From positions 496,001 through 560,000 of the forward strand of contig BQMF02000117.1 of NCBI GenBank assembly GCA_027922465.2: a stretch of DNA of 64,000 nt, read 5' to 3'. Positions 1-11,748 of this stretch are shown in pieces; the first letter of the stretch is position 1, and each line of letters starts with the position of its first letter. The notes below the pieces were generated by a model. The model searched no databases and was not told where the DNA came from. It saw only the letters and a list, made by a program, of their open reading frames with translations. The stretch is from Turritopsis dohrnii. Taxonomy: Eukaryota > Cnidaria > Hydrozoa > Anthoathecata > Oceaniidae. The position numbers and the translations under genes were made by a program.

Positions 1-2
1 AT

Positions 3-98
3 GGAAAAAATGACAGTGAAGAAGATGAAAATCTTCCACCAGCTTTTGAGGAATCTATTGGAGAAGAAACTGGAACTCAACTAGATTATAATATCTGA
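3..98 (+). CDS. 3' end of an unknown host gene (partial)
   Basis: An open frame enters the window from the left and ends at a TGA at 96-98. It encodes about 31 residues rich in Glu and Asp (motifs such as NDSEEDEN and EESIGEETG), the composition of an acidic C-terminal tail. AT-rich sequence without a convincing frame follows. I infer it is the last exon of a gene lying upstream. It is too short to identify, and a chance frame cannot be excluded. Confidence 0.35.
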   Translation, partial: GKNDSEEDENLPPAFEESIGEETGTQLDYNI

Positions 99-647
99 AA
101 GGAAGGTTTTGAATTGTGTTACGTGATGGCAGTGTTTTGAGTTTTACAGACAGTTGAAACGTGTTTTAATTTGCTATTGTGATTAGGAAAGCCATTCGTA
201 ATAAGGGACATTGAAAGTATAACTAAAAAACTGATCAAAGATTAAAACATTTTAAAACATTAACATCAAACATTAAAAGTAAGTGGTGCAGAGGAGACAC
301 ACATTTGTGATGTTGGAGCTGACGAGGAAACTAAGCTGAGCTGAAGTATCCAGAGCTTAAAAAGCATAACAGCCCATACACGAAACAAACGAATAAGTTT
401 TGTGTTTTGAGTCAGGCTTAAAAAATCCCAACACATATTTCCACTAAAAACAAACAACTTTTTGACTCTTCTGTTTACAAAACGGTGAGAATTTCTTTTT
501 AGTTAGAAAGGAACGATCTCAGTTCAAGATAATTATAAGCTTCTTCTGCATATTTTCGTTTTTCATCTTTAAAATCCACTTATGTAAATCTGAAAGGGTT
601 TCTTCACCGTTTGGTTTAGAAAGTAAGAAATAAACGAAAAACCAAAG
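99..647. other. Non-coding stretch before the Ginger element
   Basis: AT-rich sequence between the acidic tail and the Ginger1 target site. I see no convincing exon, repeat or RNA here. It may be 3' untranslated and intergenic DNA. Confidence 0.4.
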
Positions 648-932
648 CCGGTGTAGCAGCTTATAATCACTCCCTGACAAAAAGTACTCCCCCAGTACTT
701 ACTTCCTAGTAAAAAACTACTCCCTCAGTACTTTTTTCCTAGTAAATAAGTACTCCCTTTAGGAAATAAGTACTCCCCAAAGGGATTACTTATTTCCTAG
801 GCCAAAGTAACTCCTTTTTACATTGCATTGCATTGTGAAATGATTCATTCGAACTTCATTCGAACTTGATGCTTTGAAAACCCACGTTTTGGAAAGGGAT
901 TGACATTTAAAACTACGAAGATCACGGAAACA

Positions 933-1342
933 ATGGCACATCATGTTGATTTTGATGCTATCGAAAAATATTTGCGTGAAAAAACGTTTCCATGTGAGGT
1001 GGCCGGAGATAAAGGGAAAAAAGCAAACTTTCGAAAAGCATGCAAGGCATTTATAGCATTGTAAACGGCCAGCTAATGTACAAAGATTCAAGACTTGTAA
1101 TTTCTTCAAAGGAGACTCAACAAACGATAATCCATGATATTCATGTTGGATTAGGGGAAGACTCTAAAGCAAAAGCAATGGCTGCTCATCGTGGAAGGGA
1201 TTCAACACATCAGAAAATCGTGGCTAGATTTTTCTGGCACAATGTCAAAAGTGATGTGGAAGAGTTTATCAAGAAATGTGACCAGTGCCAAAAACATGGT
1301 AAAATAAGAAAGTATCTTCTGAGCTCCATAGTATTCCCGTAA
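933..1342 (+). pseudogene. N-terminal part of Ginger1 integrase (H2C2 zinc-binding domain), frameshifted
   Basis: An ATG at 933 opens a short frame that stops at 1062-1064. A different frame takes over from about 1040 and runs to 1342. The second piece carries the H2C2 zinc-binding domain typical of Gypsy and Ginger integrases: two His in the HVGLG and AAHRG area, then CDQCQ. It breaks again before the catalytic core, which resumes in another frame at 1354. Introns are possible, but no good splice sites are obvious, so frameshift decay is the simpler reading. Confidence 0.7.
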
Positions 1343-1353
1343 AAAACGAAGTT

Positions 1354-3330
1354 ATGCAGCAAGTTGGTGTCGATGTTTGTAATCTGCCTCAAGTTGACGA
1401 ATTTAAGCATCTAATTGTGTGCATAGACTATTTTACGAAATGGTCTGAAGCAAAGCCCACCAAAGACAAAACAGCTGCTACAATTGCGCAGTTTTTGTAT
1501 GAAATCATTTGCCGTCATGGATGCATCAAAGTGCAAATCAATGATCAAGGAAGAGAGTTTGTCAACGAAGTGATCGAACATCTGCACAGAATGACTGGCA
1601 CCGCACAACGCGTAACATCTGCGTACCATCCCCAATCCAATGGACTTTGTGAGCGGCAAAACCGAACTATCAAGGACTCATTGGTGAAGGTTCTTGATGA
1701 AAACGCCGCCGAATGGCCATATATCATCGAAGGAATTTTGTTTGCGCATAGGGTTAGCAGACACACATCGACAAAATATTCACCCTTTTTTCTTCTGTAC
1801 AACCGAGAGCCAACATTACCCATCGACATTAAACATAATTTATTCCATAATGTTGATGACAGCACTGACGAACCATTCGATAAAAAAACGTTCGATGCGG
1901 TTCTTTCAAATGCAATTTCTATGAGAGAAAAAGTTCATAAACACGTAGGTGAAAACATTCAATCAGCGCAGAAGAAACAACAACGTGATTACAATCGACG
2001 CCACCTAGTGCCAAACGTTGTCAAGGTTGGTCAGAAGGTGCTTCTAAAGAACCAAAAGAGGGAGGACAGAAAAGGCGGCAAATTTTCATTCAAGTGGCTC
2101 GGTCCATACACAGTTCAAGCGATATCAAAGAAGAACCTATGCTCTTTGACTAACAAGAATGGAAAGGAAATCAAAAAGAAGTACAGTATCTCTCTGTTGA
2201 AACCATACGTGGATCCAACTCCTATCGTTGTGAATGATGAAAAGCCTCCTGTTGACACAAAAATTGCTTCTTCTGCTTCAATGGACCAGCAGGTGCCTGT
2301 TCATGAAAAGATCAATTCTTCCGCTCCAGGCAACCAGCAACTTCCAAATTTATGGCCCAAAATACCAAATGAAATCATTGAAAAGATTTTGATTGACTCT
2401 GTGAAGTCCTCCGATAACGTAGTAGAAACATATAGAGCTGTATCACGCACCTGTTTAAAATTCAAAGAGATCGTACAAAGAAAACAAGAATCACTTCTTC
2501 CTCGGTTATACATCAAATTTCAAGATCGCATGCTTGATACATTACCTCGATGGAACGGCATGATTAAAGTGAGTGTACGGAAAGTTGTGAAAATATTTGG
2601 CCCTTTTAGTGGGGTTGCAGTTAGTTTAGCTGACATGATTAACAATAAAAAATGGAAATCCGCATGGCTTATTATTCGTCCTGAAAAGCATTCCTGGTTT
2701 ACAGTCGGAAGAATCTTCTGGAAATCATCTGGAAAACCTACAGATCAAACGAAAGAAATTTCAAGAGCCAATGAGAGTCATGTCATTTTCTGGCTAAAGA
2801 ATGATCTTTATAACCTCCAGATTGAAGACGAACAAATCCTTCGCTCTCCAAATTCATGGTTGAATGATCGGATCATGGACGCTGCCCAGAAGCTTATTTG
2901 TAAAGAGCTGGGAGCTGATTACCAATCTGTCTTGAACGTGCAAAAACGTGGCAATGCACCATATCGACCAGTTAGCAATGACCACATTCAGCTACTGCAT
3001 GATGGCTCTAACCACTGGTTGCTCACATTTTCCTCTAATGGTAGGGTTCAGATCTGTGACAGCTTGAAGACATCCCTCACCCGATCCACAAAGAAATGTG
3101 TAGATGCGTTGTACAAGAAAATTGTTAACGAGAGTGAGAAATTCCTTCCCGTGCAAAAACAGCCTGATGGCTTCAATTGTGGCCCATTCGCTGTGGCCTT
3201 TGCAGCAGAAATTTTGAATGGGTCATCGCCCATGGAGGCCCATTTTGATGTTGGAAAAATGCGAGACCATCTTATCTTGTGTTTGATAAAGAAGAACTTG
3301 TCGCCATTCCCTAAAGTCAAAATTCCCTAA
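1354..3330 (+). CDS. Ginger1 transposase: integrase core, GPY/F, F-box-like and Ulp1 protease domains
   Basis: This 658-residue frame encodes the catalytic part of the transposase, which would act in the nucleus to cut and join transposon ends. The DDE triad is visible: Asp in GVDVCNLP near residue 7, Asp in NDQGREF near 63, and Glu in LCERQNR near 98. A GPY/F-type module follows at about 225-285 (KWLGPYTV). Residues about 330-380 resemble an F-box (WPKIPNEIIEKIL). The C-terminal third is a Ulp1/SENP-like cysteine protease with the expected order His (NHWLLTF), Asp (QICDS), Gln and Cys (PDGFNCGPF). All these catalytic residues are intact although the upstream part of the gene is broken. Ulp1 domains are known from some Ginger elements. 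The F-box assignment is weaker. Confidence 0.75.
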   Translation: MQQVGVDVCNLPQVDEFKHLIVCIDYFTKWSEAKPTKDKTAATIAQFLYEIICRHGCIKVQINDQGREFVNEVIEHLHRMTGTAQRVTSAYHPQSNGLCERQNRTIKDSLVKVLDENAAEWPYIIEGILFAHRVSRHTSTKYSPFFLLYNREPTLPIDIKHNLFHNVDDSTDEPFDKKTFDAVLSNAISMREKVHKHVGENIQSAQKKQQRDYNRRHLVPNVVKVGQKVLLKNQKREDRKGGKFSFKWLGPYTVQAISKKNLCSLTNKNGKEIKKKYSISLLKPYVDPTPIVVNDEKPPVDTKIASSASMDQQVPVHEKINSSAPGNQQLPNLWPKIPNEIIEKILIDSVKSSDNVVETYRAVSRTCLKFKEIVQRKQESLLPRLYIKFQDRMLDTLPRWNGMIKVSVRKVVKIFGPFSGVAVSLADMINNKKWKSAWLIIRPEKHSWFTVGRIFWKSSGKPTDQTKEISRANESHVIFWLKNDLYNLQIEDEQILRSPNSWLNDRIMDAAQKLICKELGADYQSVLNVQKRGNAPYRPVSNDHIQLLHDGSNHWLLTFSSNGRVQICDSLKTSLTRSTKKCVDALYKKIVNESEKFLPVQKQPDGFNCGPFAVAFAAEILNGSSPMEAHFDVGKMRDHLILCLIKKNLSPFPKVKIP

Positions 3331-3777
3331 TCAAAACCTATAATGAGACTAGCTGCCGAAAAATAACTGGCACTTCTATAACTATTATAAGCTACCTGTA
3401 TGCAAGTATTAATGCTGATAGTGTGCTGAAGACACAGGATATGTCAAAATGTTTTATTTTTGTTTTTGTTATGTGCGTTTGTTTTCATTCCCCTCAGTTA
3501 TTTCAAGCACCGTCCTTTCCATTAAACAGAAAATCAGTAATCCTTTTACAGAAATTCGCATATTCATGGGACGATTTGGTGTGTAGTTTACCGAAACTGC
3601 TCAAGGGCATAAAAAGGGGAGTACTTATTTCCAAGGGGAAGTACAAATTTACTAGGAAATAAGGAATCCCGAGAGTACTTATTTCTTAGGAAAAAGGTAC
3701 TGGGGAGTATTTATTTCCTAGGAAATAAGTACTGGGGAGTACTCATTGAGGGGAGTACTTTTAGGCGGTGACACCGG

Positions 3778-4999
3778 TTTTAAGGTATTTCTTGCTTTCG
3801 CAGAAATCCAATTATCTAAACCGTATTGTGTTTTCACCATTTTTCGATGGTTTTCACTTGGCAGATAAACTGCATAGACAAAGTCAAACACCCAAAGGCA
3901 TTATATGCATGGGCACATCCACTTGTAAGGTACAATGACAAATCAACTTAGCAAAACAAAAGGTCAATTTTCCTTGTGGTTTTATTCATGTTTCCAACCC
4001 ACTTCGCAAAGATATACATAAGATGACAACAAAAAATTTTATTTGCCTTCCTTTGTATTTCATTGAATTTTTTTTTTTAAAGGGACCTTCATTCCATCCC
4101 CGTCGCCAATTTTTACTACGTTGCCAGACAACATAGCTTTGCATTCTGCATCCTGATCTGACCAGTGGAAATACAATATCATCTTAGAGAATTTTCCGTT
4201 TTTACAAAGTCCTAAATGTCCTATTGTTCTATAAACTCTTATAAAATTTTTATCATTTTTTTTCTTCTTTTTTTGCTTTGGCAGATAATTCCATTTAAAA
4301 AATATCAAAATGATTATTAGTAGTAATTAATTGATTTTCTAAAGTAGGTCATAAATTATGTACATATCATAAATAAAAAAAGAATATAATATAATGAAAC
4401 TTTTTGTACACCAGTAGTTAATGTTTTTTTTTCCTATGGAATTAACAAACATCGGTCTCCAGGTTACTTGGTTTATAATTGACACATGACCTTGTAGATC
4501 GGTATATAGATCAATCAATCACAACCATGCGTATTAATTCGTTATTCAAGTTGCTAGAATTTCCATACATATTTTATGAAAACAGGAACAACAAATAAAT
4601 TTCGTCCTTTTTGTTAGAAAATCTGAAACGTTGATACGCAGGAATTTTTTAAAGATTCTTGGAAAAGTTCTTGGAAGAAAAGAGGTAACATTTTCTTTGG
4701 AAACAGCGGATTCCATTTCATTGAATTTTCTTGCAATAGTGTATATTTGTTCCAGCAATGTTTGAGTGGCATTTCGTTACCTAACACGTTTTTAAATTTT
4801 CTTTATCGAAAAAGTTGTTACTTTCCCAATTTAGCATGTGTTTTGCTTATTACATTTTAGATAGAAACATGTGATCTGAGAATAATCAACTATGAGTCAA
4901 CCAGGTAATTTTAAGAGTTCTCTAATTTTGTGACATGATTTTTGGAATTGCCATACTAATCAGTAAAAAATGTTTTGTGTTCTAAAAAAGTTCTCTTAA
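3778..4999. other. Intergenic stretch, possible coding relic on minus strand
   Basis: Mostly AT-rich DNA. On the minus strand about 4080-4230 reads as a composition-plausible peptide (motifs such as RTIGHLGLCKNG and FHWSDQDAEC) with a poly-Lys run at one end. I do not recognise it; it could be a decayed exon. Nothing else is supported. Confidence 0.2.
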
Positions 5000-7564
5000 A
5001 TGTCTGCAAGATTGTCAAAATCAAGTGCAACGGGTGAGTGTAAGTTTTCACTGGCATGAAGAATCAAAACCTTGATGCTCTCAACAATGTCCAAATTTAA
5101 TTTATTATCTATTTGGAATTTTCATAAAGGGAGAAATGACCAACTGGATTATCAAAATCGTTAACCTGTTCACTCAACCAAACAACAGACTATGGATGTT
5201 TTGAAAATTCAGTGAACTTGACCTTTGGTTCTTTCTTCATAATTGTAGTAGATATTTTTAAGAAAAACAATTTTGACACACTTTTTATCCATTAGAATAT
5301 TTTTCAAATACTTAAGAAAGTAAAAATTATGAGTGCGTTTTAGCCAATCTAGGGAGCTGCAATTCCAAAACTTTTCTTGCCCGTTTGCCCGAACCATGGT
5401 GGGACCTGCTCAGACACTAAATCTGTAGCCCCACCGCTTAAAAATTGCAGCGCCGCCCCTCATAAACATGAGTTAGGACAGCCATTCAACGAAACAGATT
5501 TCATTGATCCAAATTCATTACTAAACAGCTAAAAAATAATTAGAGATAGCAATGTACAAAACGTTCTTCTTATTTGATTTTTGTTTTTTGTTTTCCGAAC
5601 AGTTAATTCAAGTCAATACTGTTTCACCAACATTGACAGCACTAGGATGGCACGAAGATAAACTGTTCGCTCTATTCATGGATGTAACTGAACTAATGAT
5701 AAAACTTGTATTAATTGTCAGAGCTTGTCATTTACCATTAAACCTCCCTGTACACATAGCATCTGAGAAATTTATAATGTAGGCTTTTTCACTAGCAAGA
5801 GATGGTGATTCTACAGAGAACTTTTGTTCTTACTTGTTGTATAGCATAGCTAGTTCATTTTAAGTTTATTGGTACCGTTTAGTTTTTTGAATTTTGTAAG
5901 GGCTCTGTTAGTGTTCATTGTAGATTAGCTCACTCATTATTAAGTTGGGAAATTTTATTATATTACTCTGAATTGGCACATGAAACATCACTATATTCTT
6001 TGTATTATTGCTGTTGTTGTGTTTTATTAGTGTTAGTCCTTATATCACATCGTTGTTAACTACATGATTCAGTCAACCAATACATTTCATTAAGTACTCT
6101 ACGAACTTTTGCGTAAAGTGTTCCTTCCCCTTACTCAGTTCAGCCTGCAAGAGATTCGAATATACAAACCAAGTGCTGAAATTTGTCTCAAAAAAGTGGA
6201 ATATCGTTATGAACCATGCTTTTAAATTAATCTATTATGCACGAGGTGTAATTTCTCTGATAATTTGACCAAACGTTTTCGATTCTTTGGTTGGCATTTG
6301 ATGCACCATATTTGTGTCCATTTATGTCATTATGAAGAAAAGCATGAATACTTGCAATTAGCCCGTTTTCTGTACCTTCTGTAAGAACGTTGTTATTACT
6401 TCAACAAATTTTAGCCAAATAACTTTTCGTGAAAATACATTAACCCAGCCATGTAAAGGAAATCCATGCGGCTTAAGTTTGTCGTAGCCGTGTCTGCATG
6501 CCATACTGCAACGGGCTCAGGAGATGTATAAATCCTTCGGTAAGGTTTCTTGGCTTTTCTGTGTATAGACTCTCTTGGGGAACAATATCTCGAACAATCT
6601 TCCATAACATCGGCACGGTTAACTGATAACCCATAAGCAACACGTAATTTATGCCAAATACTACGATATCCCTTTATTCGAAGTGCCTTTGACTTTGATA
6701 ATTTTACGCACAGAAGAATCGATTGCAGTTTCGTTTTCTTTTTAATCCAAATGCTTTTAGATAACGCTTTAACGTACTTAAGCTAATTCCTACGCCATGA
6801 TATCTCTCGAAAATCAGTACAATTCTTTTATATTGAACACCTTTTGTAAAGTATTTCTTCTTCTGTTACAGTATCTTGCTTCACACATATTTCCTTGTTT
6901 TCTAAATTATATATTTGCTGTGTACTCAATGGGACAAAACAACTCAACTTGAAAAGACTCTCCTACACATCGAAAGCATGTCTAAGATGGTTGTCTAGTT
7001 GAGATGTTCCTGTCAGTACAGCTTCCGTAACCCAAATGGGAGCTTCAAATGCTCTAGGACCTCCTTCGCGGGACGCTCATTGATAACAGTAAGGAACTGA
7101 ACAGGCTAAATAAATGCAATAGTCATTGTGACATCATCTTGGCTGGGTGGAGAAAATCTAGTATTGAAGAGGTTTTCAATAGAAAACAGGAGATAGAAAA
7201 CGATCCTTTAATTATTCAAAAAAATTTATATTATAGCCTAATTTCTAATGATTCTTTCTTCATTATTTGCCCGAAAAAAGATTTGCGCGAAATGACCCTC
7301 TGCGTAAATTATACTCGCGCGAAAATTAAGTGAACAACTGGACAATTTGCTTATTGTTTTATTAATCTATAACCATTCTTCAACGCTCTCAAATGTTTAG
7401 AGTACATAGTAATTGATACACACATTGTTATGTAATATTGATTTTTTTGTGTTTTCATTATAGGTAGTAGAAAAGAGCGATTCAATCGTTTCAAACTTCG
7501 CTCACTTGTTGAGGAAATTAAAGACATTCTTAATAAATATCCTGATGATGGACAAATTTTCAAG
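5000..7564 (+). CDS. Sacsin-like protein, first two exons (join 5000..5033, 7464..7564)
   Basis: Exon 1 begins ATG at 5000 and ends at 5033 before a GTGAGT donor. Exon 2 begins at 7464 after a pyrimidine-rich tract and TAG, and ends at 7564 before GTAATT. The phases match (one base left over, then two), giving a continuous N-terminus. Exon 2 encodes RSLVEEIKDILNKYPDDGQ followed by IFK. It resembles the segment of sacsin-type proteins just before the conserved KELIQNADDA box of the Hsp90-like ATPase domain. That next exon is not found before the transposon at 8226, so the gene is either split by later insertions or decayed. The family call rests on one short exon. Confidence 0.45.
6240..6760 (-). 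pseudogene. Decayed IS3EU-like integrase relic
   Basis: The minus strand from about 6760 down to about 6410 reads GYRSIWHKLRV..., then PYRRIYTS and VWHAD. This aligns by eye with GYRLMHQKLRS, TRRIYLS and TWHVD in the intact integrase at 15136-16341. The frame is lost after the first catalytic Asp, with frameshifts where the HG.DG.SR motif should follow. It lies inside the long intron of the sacsin-like gene and is an old copy of the same transposase family. Confidence 0.55.
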
Positions 7565-8225
7565 GTAATTCCCTATTTTAATATTTGTGTTTCTATTAAT
7601 CAAAATTGATTGGTTTGCCAACTAAAAATGTCAACAATACTTATGTCAATGTTTCTTCTCAAAGTATTCATTTTACATTATATCTAATTCAATAAGTATT
7701 CCACAAAATATCATTGTTTGTAACTGATATTTGAGTTCAACCTATATTTGAATAATTGTGTGGCTTACCAATCTGTAAGGTCATGTGTAAGCATTGCATC
7801 GCACATTTTGTAATCGCATTATACACGAGTGTTTCAAATGCACATGCTCCGTTGTGAGTTTCGTTGTAAGTTATGAATTAACAACAGGGGGAGTTTGGGT
7901 CAAGTATTCAAACAGTTTTTGTGAAAATTTGCACAAATATACTATCTTGACTATGCAGATTTCGATTGATTTTCAACCTAAAGATCGTGATCATATGTGC
8001 GGGGGAGATACAAAATCAAGTTATTGTAGCTTACTGTTCAAGTACACATTTTGATTTAATGATATACACCAGTGTGCAGTTGTTGTTTCAATCAATTTAC
8101 AAATTTTTTCAAAATTTATACGCACAAGCTTTCTATTGAGTATATCGTTTTAAATATTTATACTAATATATTTTCGAAACAATAGTTAAAAATTTTTCGT
8201 TCTATCGAATATCTGCAGGCGTATT
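7565..8225. other. Non-coding stretch before the first 3.5-kb element
   Basis: AT-rich sequence between the sacsin-like exon 2 donor and the transposon. I searched by eye for the expected next exon, with an Asn-Ala-Asp-Asp-Ala box, and did not see it. No other feature is supported. Confidence 0.35.
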
Positions 8226-11200
8226 CACGTTCGTTTCACGGCGGACATTTAAGTTTGCGGACGCGCTAAGGTGCTTCCGTGAAATTTGGTTAAAATCCAA
8301 TATGGCGGTTAGAGTGGCGCAAATTTTTACCGGGCGCGTGGAGAGGATGCTTCTACTTTCGTGGCATAATTTATGCGTATTTTTACTGAAATATTCGTTT
8401 CCAGGCTTTTATAGTAAAGCATGGTCATGGAACTTCTTTAATGTTTGTTTACATTTCGACGCAATGTTGGAAAAACGTAGAAAATGCATCAAATATGTGA
8501 TATTGATGGAATCCTGAAGGGGTTAGAGGCAAATTGGAATTTCAACGACATCTAAAGTTTTCCCAGTGTCAAATAAAATGGAAAAGGGCAGAGCACATAC
8601 AGGAGAAGAAACTACAAAAAACCGCATTGACCTGTATTTTTTCTTTTGAAAGTTATTTCCCTTCAAACACCAGGAAGGTTTTGGAATGTCCTACAGACAA
8701 AAAACTTGCAGAGTCTCTAAACAGAGTAAATGAATCTGTCATCAAGACAAAAGTGTGCACGCCAGTAAGTTTTCTACTTCATCCATCTCTAGTTTTCAGT
8801 TGTTTTTTTTATATTTTAAGTCTTGGGGGAGCAACCAAATATAATGTCAACACGTGCTTCCAACTCTTGAAAGGTTTGCTTTTATACGAAAAAACAGTGT
8901 TGATGGATGTTGTTAAATTCTGGGTGAATTGATTCCCTACCCTGTTCACCACACATTCCATACATTCTCCTTTCCAGTGTCCTTATAAAAATTTTCAATA
9001 ACATATATGTGAGTTATTCTCATTATTGTTTTAGATATGTGGCAAGACAAACTCCATTAACAAACCCATTAACAGCACAGAGTATTTCGCACACTGCCAA
9101 ACATAATTAGTCGAATCCTTTTGTTTTGGAAAATGAGTTACAGGAAATAAATGAATATTTATTTCAATTTCATAATATTCGTTGTAGGAATTTTATTCAT
9201 TAAATCTGTGTTTAAGATTTACGTGTTAGCCTGTCATTTTGTTCCTTGAATCTAGTTAAGGAAACATTTAAATTACATATATTTTTTTCATTATTAAAGC
9301 CTAGTGAAAGACATTAGAACTAAAATTTTTAATGACTTTAGTAACTAAAAGTTTCTTGAAACTTGAAAACATGAAACCTGATGACATTAATTTTCTCTGA
9401 ACACTTGCTCTTAACCTCATTTCTGACACGTAATTCTTACGCATTCTTACGTATGCCCTTGAAATTGACACTCAAATTATTTCATGGAAAGATATTTGTT
9501 TAATTACAAAATTCTTATAATTTTTTTGATGATATATAAAAAATCCAATACTGAAAGTTTCTAGTATGAAGCCTCTAGTTTCATATAAACTGGTTTCTTA
9601 TTAAAAAGAATATGTGTAACATGGTAATCTATATGCAATATATATATATAAGCTTTCTCTGTTTAAAGTATTAAGATATTCATTTTATTGCTTATAAATG
9701 ACTGAGTATGTGCATTGGTTGGTGTATAAAGTGTATAAAATTTGGCCAGGATCAAATTAAATACTTGGCAATATTGTAAACAATCGCTATTCGCCCAATT
9801 AAATCCCCACCAAATTTAACATAATTTACCTGTTCGCCAAATTAAACCCCTTTGCAAAAAACGAAAAAAAGAGCGTTTCCCCCAAAAAATGTCCTTTACA
9901 TTTTTACAATTTCTTTTTCCAATGCAAGAAAACTTTCACATCCTAAAAACTTAATCAATACAAATTGTCTTAATATCTTCTGTTTATTATGCATTTATTC
10001 TGACATTATGAAAATTTTTATCACAGATAAAATAAGATTTTTGTGTTGTTTGTCAAATTAAATCCACGCCAAATTTAGCATTTTTGTCCTTTCGCCAAAT
10101 TAAATCCTCGCCACATTTTATGAAATTTGTCATTCGCCAAATTAAGTGCATGCCAAATTTTATACACTTAAGGTATATCACAATGCTGGCCTTTGTACTT
10201 TGACTTGTTATTCATAAAACAACTATATCATCACGTGACCAGCTTGTAGCAGCACTTTTCTGTTTTTTTGTCACTTGTTGCGGATACCTTAAGGGAAGAA
10301 ATTGTTTGCGTAAGAAATTTGTGCGGAACTTTTTTTTTGCGGAATTTATTTTTGCGGATTTCGCTCAAATCCGCAAAAATTAATTCCGCAAAAATTAATA
10401 AATATTGGTCATTCACAAAAATAAATTCCGCAAAATTTTCTAAATTTTTCATCCGCAAGGAAAAAGGTCGAGGTTATTGAACATCTAAGGACTTATTATT
10501 ACTCTTCGTCAATATGTAAAACTGATATTATAACTGATGAAAAATAGATGCTATTCCATAATCTGCTCTTTCAGGCACTGAATTAGGTGTTTCTCTATTT
10601 TCGATTTTATTAAATTTATTGCATTCGCAAAAATTAATGTCGCAAAATCTCTTTTGAAGTCGTCATCCACAAAAGTTTCTTCCGCAAAATATGGCATTTT
10701 TGGGTCATTTATCCGCAAAAATATATTCCGCAAAAATTTCTTCCGCAAACAATTTTTTCCCGTAAGGACATTAAAATGTATGCAACCACCTGTTATGCAA
10801 AAGAACGATATTTTATGCAAAATTTTGTATATATGTAAATATTCTGTAGATATGTAAATATTCTGTGGTTTTAACATCTGCTAGAAAGCTGAACTGCTAT
10901 TGGATTTCTTTTGCAAAACATGGAAGGAAACCCCTTCTGCTTGTTTTGTGGTGTGTCGTATCATTATTTGAAAGGAGTTGGAACAATTATGCCTTAGGTT
11001 TTTCACCCTAGCTTCATTCCTTGTGATGAAATTTTTCTTTCCATTCAGAGAATTGGAATAATTTGTTACAGTTTGAACAAAACAGCTTCACCAACTTTTT
11101 TACATTCTCCAAACAGACTGCACACATATCTGTCAGTAAAATTATAGGTCACTCTTTTTTTAAAAAATAACAGGCAGCATTGATTCTGCAGATTATTGAG

Positions 11201-11748
11201 GGATTACCATGGAAAGTCACTGGGTCGTTTGGCAGCTTTTTCCTACATATTCTGCATGTATTTGCAGGTTATCTTCATGTGAGGCATCGGCCATGATGGA
11301 TTTTGGGGTTCCTCAAAAATATTTGATTTTCTTCAAAACAAAAAAATACAGGACAATGATTCCAACACTAATACTTAGAGGGAGGGTTCAAGCAAATGTG
11401 TAAATGATAGGTTTTACTGTGAAAACTTTAGAAAAGGTGTATTTCAACTTCAAAGTTGAAGCTTTTTTTGACAATAAAGTTTGCTGATACTTTCCCGCGA
11501 AAAACAAAGTTCTCGTCAGAAAATCGCAAAACTTTTCTTTAACCATAATCCTTGGTTACCTACCTTTCAATTGTATTGCATTACATTCCAGTATACGCAG
11601 TATTTTCCCCAATTTAGACGAAAAATTTGGGGTTGGTGTGAGGACTTCGAGAGCTTGCCTCTTCGTATTTTTGCGAGATTTATCTGACGCATGCGCATTT
11701 TCGAATGTTTTCCTATGTCCGCCTTGCAATGCACAGTGAACGAACGTG
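8226..11748 (+). mobile_element. 3.5-kb DNA transposon-like element, copy 1
   Basis: The ends are CACGTTCGTTTCAC at 8226 and its imperfect complement GTGAACGAACGTG at 11736-11748. Close to each end lies GGCGGACAT or its complement. A second copy in the opposite orientation occupies 31097-34715 with its own 4-bp target duplication. Copy 1 contains an array of CCAAATTAAAT.CCCGCC units (9786-10160) that is mostly absent from copy 2, and a region of TTCCGCAAA/TTTGCGGAA repeats (10268-10760). No transposase is recognisable, so it is probably non-autonomous. No convincing target duplication flanks this copy. Confidence 0.7.
9786..10160. repeat. Short tandem-like array inside copy 1
   Basis: Repeated units close to TTCGCCAAATTAAATCCCCGCCAAATTTA occur about six times with variable spacing. 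Copy 2 of the element keeps only about one unit at the matching place (about 32650-32730). The array has therefore expanded here or contracted there since the copies diverged. Confidence 0.65.

Larger units (their letters stand above)
652..3773 (+). mobile_element. Ginger1-type DNA transposon, complete ends, broken coding region
   Basis: The element starts TGTAG at 652 and ends TGACA at 3773, and is flanked on both sides by CCGG (648-651 and 3774-3777). TGTNR termini and a 4-bp CCGG target duplication are what I recall for the Ginger1 family. The subterminal inverted repeats are long and made of degenerate units resembling GGGGAGTACTTATTTCCTAGG, at about 686-800 and 3615-3765. The interior encodes a Gypsy-like integrase fused to an F-box-like region and a Ulp1-type protease. 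The frame is broken at least twice, so this copy is probably not autonomous. Ends and target duplication are read directly from the sequence. Confidence 0.85.

Noticed and set aside
8534..8932. 132-residue frame in copy 1 of the 3.5-kb element, with a GTAAGT donor-like site
   Set aside because: The equivalent frame in copy 2 has a stop and no domain is recognisable; possibly an old captured exon, but not supportable as a gene.
11209..11403. 64-residue frame repeated in both 3.5-kb copies (also 31443-31637)
   Set aside because: Conserved because the DNA is duplicated; flanking frames are broken and no motif is recognised.
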